Under the pieces are notes generated by a model. The model did not search any database, was not told where the DNA came from, and was given only the letters and a program-made list of their open reading frames with translations. The translations under genes were made by a program, and so were the position numbers. Positions 34,201 to 46,207 of a stretch of DNA of 50,396 nucleotides are shown here, piece by piece (the stretch's first letter is position 1; each line of letters starts with the position of its first letter). Location: the NCBI RefSeq assembly GCF_001039355.2, contig NW_019773548.1, positions 138,807-189,202 of the forward strand, read 5' to 3'. This DNA comes from Lingula anatina. Its lineage: Eukaryota; Brachiopoda; Lingulata; Lingulida; Lingulidae.

Positions 34201-37200
34201 ATTAACTTACAAAATTATTTAACTATAATATCGATATTATTTGGGTGTTGCATAGTTCATCTTCATTGTAGAAATCTCAACAGTCCTCTCATGTGACCTC
34301 CCATTTGACCTCCCATGTGACCTCTGACCCAAGCTGTGATACAGAGGACCCGGAACATTTGGAGCAAGACATTGTACCAGAGGGAATCACAAAACCAAAG
34401 AATATCAAATCAGTGAGTACTTCAGTCCATTAATTGCTACATCAGTAAAAGATACACTGTTAAATATTTGGAGTAAATGTGAAGTTGATCCCCCCCCCCA
34501 AAAAAAAAAAATAATAAATAATAATAATAATTATTATTCTTATAAAAATAATAATAATATCAAAAATAAATAGTTATAATTATAATGAAAATAATAATGA
34601 ATTAGGGGAACCAGACATATTAAGAATTGGCAATTGAGATATTTGAGAATTGTGTAAGTGAGAACTAAAAGTGTAGACCAGCTTTCAGTCAGATGTTTTT
34701 AAGTGAAACTGTCCTGTGATGTTTCAGGCTATTTTCAAGCCTCGTGACGCACTGATGTCTAGAGCAAACAGCTTGAAGAAGGCCATTAGACAAATCATTG
34801 AACACACAGAGAGAGGTTAGTGCAGGCGAGATGTGTCTTGTAATTTTACAAGTATAAAAATTATAGTTACCTTTTGATCATTATCATTATGGAGTAAATG
34901 TGATGTTGACCCCCCTCCAAAAAAAGTAATAATAATATTAATAATAATAATTATAATAATGAATTAGGGGAGCCAGACTTTATAAGAATTGGAATGAATA
35001 TCTAGGGGTTTTTTTTCCTTTTATTTTCAGCTGTTGATGAGCAGAATGAACAAACAAAAGTCATGGAGGAGAAGCTGGCCCACCTGACAATCACCCCCCC
35101 ATCGCCTATGCACATCTCTGACCTGGCACATTTAGCAGCAGACAATCGTGGTCGCACCTCGTCGACGGGGTCACGCACATCCCAGTCCCAGTCTATGATG
35201 AACCTCTCAGTTCCGCCTAAATATTCCCCAGCTGTCTCGCCAAAACTGAGCCGGTCACCTGGTGCAGCAAAGAAAAGAATTGGTATGTTTTGTATTTAAA
35301 AAAAAATTCTTTTTTTAAATTTTAAGCTGACATATGACAACAGTTTGCAAGAGCAGATGCTTAAAATTTCCTCCTGAAAAGCAGTCTTTTAACAAGCTTG
35401 TTTTAAATTTTCCAAGCAACAAATATCTTTTTTTTTAAACCAGTTTACTGTAGTTATAAATCAAGTGTGTTCACCACCAACTTTGGGAGTAAGTTTTGTC
35501 CTCTGACTCAAAAGAATAACTCATCCTTAGATTTTCACAATTAATCACCCAAACATCTGTTCCTAAGATTGCTTATATATTCTTTGACTACATGCCAAAA
35601 AACAATTTGGGAAAATTACTGATGAGTTTTTAATGACAGATAATAGTATTTTCCACTTTGGTTTGCCTCTACAACATCAAGCATAAGCCTCTCCAACCAA
35701 ATACGTGCTTTGCAATAATAAATAAGTCACCCAGGGACCCCTTTTACTTAAAGGGACCCCTTGAACTTAAGACCAAACATTGGTCTCAACTTTTAGTCTA
35801 AAATTTAGTTTAATTTACTTCAAGATAGTGGTCTTAATCAGTAGCTCTTCATTTGTGTATACTGTATTATTTAGCTGAAATAAGACTGATTTAGACTGAA
35901 GAGCCAAAGTAGACTAAAATTTTGTTTTTTAAGCTCAGACCAATTTTTTGTCTAAAGTTGTTTTGTGAAATGAGGCCCCATAGGGACCAGTTTCATCGCA
36001 GCTGTTGCTATTAGGGAACCAGGGGAACCTGGTGAACCAGGTCTCTGCGGTAGAATAAGCAGTGCTGTCGGGCCACGTTTCACAAAGAAAAACTGAAAAG
36101 ACAATCTTAGTAAAGCTGAGTTGCATTTCACTATTAATTTTTGGGGTTGCTAGACTGAGACTTTGAGTCAAATTGACCCTTACTCTTGACACTTATTTTC
36201 ACTCAGGGTGATTTAGTAAGTTAACTACATAATGGGCTAATTATTTGAAAAAGGGTCAAAATTTTTTTAATTCTTGCGAACTAGTTATCTGTAAAAACTC
36301 AAATTTTGATTAATATTCTTTGTGAAACGTGGACCTTGGACTTTCAGATTTGATGGCTCACTCTTTCCCGCACAAAATGGGCACAATATGAAATCTTCCC
36401 TTGTTTTGCACACACTTCTTAAAGAGCACATGATCATCTATATTGCCTGTCACTTAATGCCTCTCTTTTGAGTGACTTTTTCTGTCATCTCTCGAATGGC
36501 TCCATGCTATGGAATAACCAGAATTAGACAGGGGAAAGGTGAAGCCACTATGAAGAGTATTTATACCATGTGGGACTGGTTTGATCCAAATGATTTCATG
36601 TACTGAAAAAAAAAAAAAAAAAATATTTCCATTTCTTGATACAGAAGAAACCATAAGAGGATTCATCATTTTGTATTCAAAAAAAAAAAAAAAGAAAAAA
36701 AAGTGCAGTGTATCATCTTATGTAGACACTGACATACCTCATATTAAAATCAACATTTCATTTTAATGAGATGAGTCATGATCTTTGAATGATGTAATAC
36801 AATCAGCTCTTTTCCCCTATGAAAACTTGTGGATTGCACCTCCCCCACTTGTGTGAATACACCACTAGTCTAGATCAGACAAGCTTGTTCTGCTGCTAGC
36901 TTCATGCCACCAATTGATCATATTTTGATTAAATTTTCCTCAGCGTGCTTATAGTTATAAATCAATCCTACTCGGAATGTAACATCTTTTGAGTGTGAGT
37001 GATTGCACCCTCAACCTCCCTCTAGCTTTTAGCCATGATTTTGCAGAGTCTTCTAAATCCCCCTCCATGGCCTCGAGGCGAATTAGCTCTATGAGCACCT
37101 TTAACCGGTCCGCTAGTCTGGGCTCAAACCTGTGCACGCGCGACCGCAGCCCAGAGAGTTCTCCACTACCCTTACCTACTCTGGGTGCACCTGTCTTTCC

Positions 37201-40200
37201 TATGCTCCCAAGTAAGTATTGTCTAATAGTTTAGGAAGACAAAAGGGGAGTCCGTTTCGAAAAGGAGCTCTAGCCTGAAAAAAAAAAAAAAGGAAAAATG
37301 TCTTGGTCCCAGTTTCACAAAAAAACTTAAGTTAGTTCCCTAGCTAAGTTGACTGGGATTTCCATGAATTCCGGGATTTACACTGCTCCTGATAAGGTAA
37401 GATGTGTCCATACGACCATGTAACCTTGGTAATGAGGTTGGTAGCCAGGGAAACTAAAATAATTTTTTTTTTTTTTTTTTTTTGTGAAACTGGGGCCAAG
37501 ATGTCTTCTTTTTAAGCTAAAGCTCTTTTTGGTAAACAGGCCTGCAGGTGAGAGGAGGGGTAAGAAGGCATTCCCAGTGGTCTGTTCTTCAGATTTCCTC
37601 AGGTTGACTTGTAAGTTAAAGATATGTGGGAAGCTATCAGAAATAGTTACATTACTGATGCAATTTATTCAGATTCCATCTTGAATTTGGCTACCATTTT
37701 GTTTCTTTATCAAGATTCCATCTTGGATTTGGCTACCACTTTGTATCTATCAATTTTTTTTCTGTGTATTTTGCCATTTTAAAAGAATTTTTCTATTCAA
37801 TGAAAATCAAAAAGTGTTTCATCGGTAGAAAAAGAATTGCCAGAAGCTTATTTCTTCTTTATTGCAGCAAATCATTTTCCTTCAAAGGAACAGTTTATGC
37901 TGGAATTACCAAGGGAGTGCCTCCCTCCTCCTATGCTCTTGAATATTTGCACAATTATTGCTGTAAAGAGCTAGTTTTGATATTGTAATCATCACTTTCT
38001 TCCATGCAATTGCAATTTAACACTGGGTGAAGGTATTTTTATTGTGGGGTTTTGATTGCCTTGAGTCTGTCTAATTACATCAGTCCAAAATGCTTATCGA
38101 TTTACGTAAAAGCATAACTGATAGTAATTTATTATCCCTTGTCAATCGTAAGGATAATGCATATAACCAGTGAAGGAAGTGCTGTTGCTTCATCTGTCAA
38201 ACGTTAAATAATTAAAATGTACAGCAATACTTTAGAGATCATTTTAAGCACCTTGTTGTACTCGAGATTTTCAACATGCTTAACAATTTTGCCAGTCGGA
38301 AATACCAATTTGGCAAGCAGTGTTCTAAGCGTAATAGTGCTGTGAAACAAATGCCTGCTAATTAAAATCCACTTTATATAATAAATATTGAATATCCATG
38401 TTCAGGTCTCAGTAGTGGTATTGCCAGCAGTCTGGCTGGTGGCTCCTTCATCAGTAAAGTGTTGCTGGCCAACGCTGACGCCCTGTGTGCTGCTGCCTCT
38501 CCACTAATGGAGGAAGAGATCTCACTGTGAGTAAAATGCTTATTAGATAAATAGATAGGCTGTGCCTCTCTACACCAAGGAATTGTTTTACACCCCCCTC
38601 CCCCCTCCCCCCCCCCCCCAAAAAAAAAAAAAAATTAATAAATAATAATAATAAATATATTAGTGTTTAGCTTTAGGTCAAGCTTATACTGCTTAAATTC
38701 AATATTAAAGTTAACTGCAGTTGGCAGGTTCATTATGGTGAAGGTTAATCTGAATTAATGGTCTAAACAGGTAGATTAATCCTTTATCACTGACAGTCTT
38801 CCAATAAGTTGGTGTAGTATCATTTTTTCAAATTTCATTCAAAATTTAACATCAGTATTCATGAAGCCCCCTGAGGTTATGCTGATCAAGAATCACAAAA
38901 AAAAAAAAAAAAATAATAATAAATAAATAAATAAAGATATTTTGATATACATTGCTCTATATATTATATATTGAATAAAATTTTGTCATTTTCAGGGAGG
39001 AATATACTGAAAAGTGTGTGATGAATAATTACTTTGGTATTGGACTGGATGCTAAGATTACTCTGGAGTTTCACATCAAACGAGAAGAACACCCAGAGAA
39101 GTGCAGGTAAGTGGGAAACTGGCTTATTTGAATGTGAATTATTTTATAAATGAGGTCTTGATATGTTGATAATGAGACACGATTTGTGTAAAGATTGCTT
39201 GTAATTTTTTAAGGCAATCCTGATAATTTGGTTTCACCTTCAACTTTTACAGTGATAAAAAATTGTGATTTTTTTCTTTTTCTTTTATAACAGAGGCTTT
39301 AGTGAAAAAAAATACAACTGTAGCACAGAACAAAAAAAATCAACTAATTTGTCACTAAAATGCGTTCCTGTCCTTACCACCATCATCATGTCATTTGAGA
39401 TTTACGTACACTTTTTTTGAAGTTGCCTTTTTGCTTACAGAAGTCGCACCAAGAACATCATGTGGTACGGGGTTCTAGGGGGTAAGGAAATTTTGTCAAA
39501 GACCTTCAAGAATCTGGAGCAGCGTGTCCAGCTCGAGTGTGACGGACAGCGTATACCTCTACCTAGTCTGCAGGGAATAGTGGTGCTCAACATTCCAAGG
39601 TAAATGACGTCCTGTTGGTCACATGGTCATTTATATCCTGAACTAGGTCACATAGTAATTCACATCCTGAACTAGGTCACTGTGACCTATTTATAACTGG
39701 AGAGGGTAATACAGCATATTACAGTTCAGTTTGCAAGGAATAAGTAATAGAGCACCAGCCTTTGGAGTGTATGTGATGTACGCAAGTTACTTTTCAGACA
39801 CATTTTATGTGTTAGCCACTCCAGCTTCAGACTCACGTATATCACATTTATCTGATGTATTATAAGTATAATGTTAAAATATGACTATTTTAAGTCTCAC
39901 GTTAAATTAATAAATAATAATAGCTATATAATTTTATAATGTCATCATTGTATTAACCCAAGAGATAAGGCAACAAGATGTAAAAAGGAGCAAAACATTC
40001 AATATGTAGACAGGTAATATTTTTTTCACAGGCTGGTTGAACTTGATAAAAATATTTTCATTGTTTCTTTATGTTTATCTTCTCCAGTTATATGGGTGGT
40101 GCAAACTTTTGGGGTGGAACCAAAGAAGATGATGTAAGTGATTTGTGAAGATAAAAGAATTATCACATTTCTAAGGGAAGATCACTTAAGATAGATTTCT

Positions 40201-43200
40201 CCAAAGTGTTATTTGAATTTATTCCTGAAATGTAGTCTAATAAAGGAGAGTACATTTTCTTCATTTTCAGTGTTTTATGTCACATACATGTTGTTTTTGT
40301 TTCTGAAAGGAACAGAATGTATATTGAGAATTGCTTGTAGGTGAAGATAAGTTTAAAATTATCTTTTAGCACACATGTTAAAAAAACTGTTATAAAAGTA
40401 TCCTTATAGTATCCTAAATCACTCCTGCAAGTTATCAAATCAGATTTATTTTAAGATGCTCAAAACTCTTCACTACGATCAACTTAAAATCATTATTGAT
40501 ATTTTTATCACTACTTACCATTCCAGAACTTCAGCGCCCCATCCTTTGATGACAAAATCCTGGAAGTAGTCGCAGTATTTGGCTCTATGCAAATGGCGGT
40601 CTCCAAAGTGATCAACTTGCAGCATCACAGAATAGCACAGGTAAGAGACCATTGTGGGGAATTAAGGATGGACAGTGACATTCATTAAATAAAAAAATTT
40701 AAGAGATGGTACTGTAGCATCACGGACAAACAAAATAACAAAATAGCCACAAGTGGCTTGTGTAAATTGTCTGTTGTTTTGGGTTCTCGGCGTGAAAGTG
40801 ACCAACCGAAAAACTAAGGAGAGAGAGAGGAGTTAAAGAAAATTGAAAAACATACACTGTTTTTAGCTTTGTGTACAAACAAAGTTGTCTTCAGTTAACT
40901 TTGCACAATTCATAAGAATTTTCCTTTGGTTTCAGGGCTGGTGAAATCACTGATATAAAGAGTAATAATAATAAGAGAAAATTTGCCAAAAAAAAAAAGA
41001 GTTATTTTTGGTTGCACAGCACTTATAATTGTTTATTGTCCCTTTGGTTTCAGTGCCGGACAGTGAAAGTGACCATCATGGGGGACGAGGGGGTCCCAGT
41101 CCAGGTGGACGGCGAGGCGTGGGTTCAACCCCCTGGGTACATCAAGTTCACTCACAAGAACAGAGCTCAGATGCTCACATGGAGTAGGGTGAGTATCAAA
41201 ATTTGAAGATCAGAAGAGAGTAATTTCTGCCTGTCAGTTTAAATGGCTTTAACCAAAAAAGTTCTCAGCCTACTGGTTCAATTTTTGCAGGTCAACATAA
41301 GCCTGTTTAACGAAAGATATTCAGCCCAACAATTTCTGAAATTTTATTTTTTATTTTCTGAAATTTAGACAATCAATCTCAGTGCAGTTTAGTGCACACT
41401 TACTTAAAGGTACATACGAACCGAGCATCGGTGGAGCGTGGATTCCCAGTAACACATGTAAACCACTTCTACTAGATTCTTATATGACTCAAATAAATTT
41501 GACATGCCAAGGGGTAAACTGAATAGATCACTCGATCAGCCATAAAAGACCTTTAGACTGCTCCTTTCTTTAAATTTATGGTTGTAAATTTAACCTACTT
41601 CCGTGACCTACTTTCCTGCCCCATTGACATACAGCTTAGAATACCAGCAGAAAAATGTGTTCAAACCTTATTTTCAGGTAAAATTAAACAATGCCTTTTG
41701 GTAATTCTCTTAGTTATACTACTTGAAACTATATGCGGGCATTTGGTTGGTTTCTGTGAGAAAAAATTGACTTTGTATGTATCTTTAAGTACATCATATT
41801 ATGATAACTATATGGTGACTTTATTTTGCAATTAAAAAAGGAAACCAACCCTCTGTTTCAGTCCTTTGAGAGCACGCTGAAATCATGGTCTGAGAAGCAG
41901 AAAAGAGAAGAGATTATTCAGGAAAGCCATTTCTCTCCTTACCTGACTGAGGAAGAAACCAACATACTGCAGACCTTTGTGGAGGCCACAGCAAATGTCA
42001 TCAGAAGGTATATGATCATTCTCTGTAATGGTTCTTGACTTGCTTGATATTTATTGATAACCCAAGACCTGAATATGAGCAGCACTTAACAAATCTACTT
42101 AAACCAATTTGTGAAATTTGTCTTGTTCATTGTTCATTTATTTTGATTTTTATTATTTATCTATTATTTTAGTGATTTTCAGCCTCGATAATGCCAAGTT
42201 ATGCACATGTTTCTCTTTAGCCTTTGAAACATTAGTTGCTATTTATGCAGTCTTAAAACAGATGTGGGTCTGTGCATTTGACAGCCTTTGCTGCATATTA
42301 GCTTATTTTGTATAAAGGTACACCTTGAAGCAGCCAAGAGTTCTAACATTTGACAGCTTTAGCTGGCTGGTTTCCTGTAATAAATAAGTTGATACTGTGT
42401 TTTGTTATAATTTCAGTGTAAAGATAGCCTCTATATGTCACAGTTCTGTAGAACAAGAGCTCTACCACCTGGCCACCCAGGCATCCGGTTTCCTTGACAG
42501 ACTCTATCCTGCAGGAAAACTGGCAGAGGTAACTCGTTATTCTTTATTTTATGATTTCTATATTGGAAAGAAATTACAGAAGGGCCTGGAAGTGCTACCT
42601 GTAGAGAGGGCTTTGGTAAAGGTACAGAACCCAATTCAGGTTATTGTTAAGTTTTTTTTTCACATACTGCCTCTGATTAACATGGTACTTGTGCAATAAA
42701 TAGTAAAATTTGCAGTTTTGAGTGGAATCGGAAAATTTTTTCTTGCAAAATGTGCATACATTTTTTGCTGTTTGATGATCAGTAAGAAACAATAAGTGTT
42801 GTTTCTGTAACTTAAAAAACTGGTTGATTGAATTTTGGTGTCTTGGAAGAGTCCTTTGTAACAAATGTGTTTCATTCTCCAATTTTGATATCTTTTTTGT
42901 ACATATAACATTACAAGCAAGAAAGAACATAATATCTCATTTATTTAAGTCAGTGGATACAGTGGTCTTTTTAGACTTCCTTTGTATAATGTCAAGTCTT
43001 ATATTACAACTTTTCTTTCCTGCTGCAGCCGGATCGTGGGATCAGTGAGGCTTTTCAGGTTTCTATCTTTACCATTCTCTGCATTGTGAACTAGTTGTGA
43101 AGATGTTGTGTATTTCCCTTCCCTGTTGACACTGACCTTGACCCACATATTATCTGACCGAGTTGTAATGTGACCTTGACCCAGTTTTGTGTATTGTGAC

Positions 43201-43913
43201 CTAGTTGTGAATTTCTTGTGTACACCCGTATCTTGACTTATGTGCATTGTGAACTAGTCGGTGTGTATGTGTTTTATGCCATTAAACACATCTTCGTTGT
43301 GTTTGCATTGCAAACTAGTATTTGTGTAGTCTTAATTGTTCTGTTTTTTTTTTTCTTTTCTAATTACATCAATAACTGGACAGTGCATGGTGTTTGGCTT
43401 TAGTTGTTGCTATGCAAGGTACATATCTGTTGTTTTAGTTTTAATCGAGATGGAAGGAATCAAGAATGGTTTTCGTTGCAAAATTTAACTGAGGATTTTT
43501 GCCACACACACACTCACACCTAACACACTGCCACCCTAACGCATTTTCACAATGTGCTGCAATTCCATTACAATGCCATGTCTATGACAATCAAACCTAG
43601 GTACTGTACTTTTACACACTCGGCAAGTTTTTTTTTTTTTTTTACTTGCAAGTTCTAGTTTTAGCCATTAGTCTAAAAATGTGGTTCACATCTGTTGTAT
43701 AAAATGTTTTTCCCCTCCCATCACAGGTAGCGTATGGTCACATTCAACATCCATCATATTCTTACGTTAGCACAAGCACTCACTGACATGCACATGTACT
43801 CACAAACACAAACACTGTAATTCTACAAATACACTGAAACATACATACACACACATACTGTAATGCCACTATCACACATGCATATACACACATACACTTT
43901 AATGTCACTAACA

Positions 43914-43987
<74 letters not shown>

Positions 43988-46157
43988 TAATGTCACTAGT
44001 CTAGTAGCACCCTCTGTCACCCTGGGTTAAGACCTTTTGCTTATGTGGTCATAGCATAGATGGCACTGGGGGAGTAATATATAGGGCACAGGGCACAGGG
44101 TGTTAATACCCATCAAGGTAAGACTATGGTTATCATAGATTTGGTATCTTCCTATAGTCAGCAGTTGGTCTTAGTTAAATATAGAACTTACTGCTTCCAA
44201 AGAGGGCTTCTTCAGTTTTATGGATATTGTTTTTTGTTGTTCTTATAGTGCAAACAAAGGTTATATTGCATGTGAGAGACTTAATTGTATGGTATTGCTA
44301 AGAATGAGTAAAAAACGCAGCTAGTCAGACATTGGCAAAAACATGGTATGGTAGTTTGCACATGAAGTGTCTCTGTTCAAAGATAGGGGGTGCCACTGTG
44401 CTGCACAGCCCCAACTGAATGTGGCTCATTTATATTAATAGAAGAATTGTAATTAGAAAATACCAGTAGTATTGCAATGACATAAGAAAATGGATTCCAT
44501 TTCAACCAAGCGGAGGGGATTAGTCACATTCTGTGATAGTTCTAGGTGATAGCGGGTGTCACTAAACTCTGAGCTGTGTCGTGTGTTGTCTTCTTTTTCA
44601 AATATCAATACGTGATCACTTATCAGACTCTGGCAGCCAGTGGCAAGTTTGTTTAAAGTTGAACACGTCAATCATAAATCACCCACCATTGTTGAACCAT
44701 TAATATTGCTATAATCTTTTTGAATGTGGGATTATGTGATATTTAATTTGTGTTTTTTAATTTGATAAACATATTTTTTTTATTTTTTAGCCCACAATCA
44801 GAAGTCAAGTGTCAGATCTCGTCAGCAGCGTGCGACTACTGTGCCAAGAAACCAGCCTCTTTTTACAAGAGAAGGCAACTGAATGTGTAAGTTAGCCTCT
44901 CTTGCTGCAGCTTCACCACTTCACCCCCCCCCCCCCAAAAAAAAAAAAATTAAATAAATGAATAAATAAAATAAATGAAAGGATATAAAATAAAATGGTA
45001 ACACACTAGTATTCTCTCTCCCACACACATCCCTTCAAGTTGAGATGCCTTTCCAAAGAAGTCAACGAAACAACAGTTGTGGAAAAAGGTACCATACAAC
45101 AAGGATTTATATATCCAATGGCATGTGATTTTCATACATTGTAGGCATGATCAAATGATTTGCTTCTATGATTTTAGCGACTGCGGTCAGACAATGCGGA
45201 AAGTCTGTCGAGCTCCGTGGCAGCAGTTGAAGTAGAGCTCAAGAGAGTGGTCGAAATTGGAGGTCTGGCTCACTTCCAGGCTTTAGAAGAAGAGGTAAGA
45301 TATGCGAGTCACCTTGACTTAATTCAAGCTTAATACAGATCTGAAGCCTGTGGCTGGCAAATTTGGTGCCAGTTCATTTTGAGCCCATTCAGAACCAGTT
45401 GATCCGTGGACTAACTAGTCTGCAGATCAAATATGGTGCCACCCACTTGAAAGCGTGCTGAGATTTAATTGCTCTGCCCCTGCTGAGACAATGTGCTTTG
45501 GAGGCGGAAATCCATTGTCAAGTTCCCACCATATTTCATCTGTGGACTTGTTAGTCCATGGCCCAACTGGTTGTGAAAGTGTCCTATGATGACCTGTACT
45601 CTAAATGTATCTTGCTTTGTGTATAGTTGCAGGTGCCACCAGAACAACACAAGACAAAGACCAAGACGGGAATGTTTCGACTCTTTAAGAAAGGAGGGAA
45701 GTCAAAAGAGAAACCAAATCTTTCAATAGCACCTGGTAAGTGTTTGAAGGAAAGACCAGTTAATCAAAATATGAGCATCTGCTTTATTCGTCCCCCCTTT
45801 TTTTTTTTACAGCGGGAAAATTTTGTTATGTATACCCAGTGTTTTGAGCATTGAATATCCATATGGCTATATTGTGAAGAGAAATTGCAAGCCACATTTT
45901 CAGAATTTTTTAGTTTTTTACAGCTTTCACCCATGTCAGTGTGTTAAATTCCAGTGTTAAATGTCCATGAGTGGGGTCCCGAGGAGGTGGCACAATGGCT
46001 GAGCAGTGTGGGCCTCGGGGAGTACAAGGACAGCTTCATCAGCCATGACATCCGCGGGAGAGAGCTCCTGACTCTGGAGCGAAGAGATCTCAAGGTGAGT
46101 GCACTGCTACCTTGGTGGCAGAATTGGGATGAGTGTGTGCATATGCATGTGTGGGCG

Positions 46158-46207
<50 letters not shown>

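Larger units (their letters stand above)
42529..44790 (+). other. DGK intron region with CA microsatellite
   Basis: Apart from the candidate microexon, no exon was found. It contains repeated GTGACCTTGACCC phrases near 43125-43205 and a long CA run at 43914-43985. Confidence 0.65.

Noticed and set aside
35935-36192. 85-codon - strand open frame
   Set aside because: Overlaps inverted-repeat element sequence inside a DGK intron; no protein features.
37541-37560. Tiny exon between AACAG and GTGAGA
   Set aside because: It is eight bases long, breaks frame and has no conserved counterpart.
43029-43044. 16-nt version of the microexon using donor GTGAGG
   Set aside because: It would leave phase 1 and break the frame into the next conserved exon at 44791.
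43780-44020. Cys-Val repeat proteins on the - strand
   Set aside because: Translations of a CA microsatellite.
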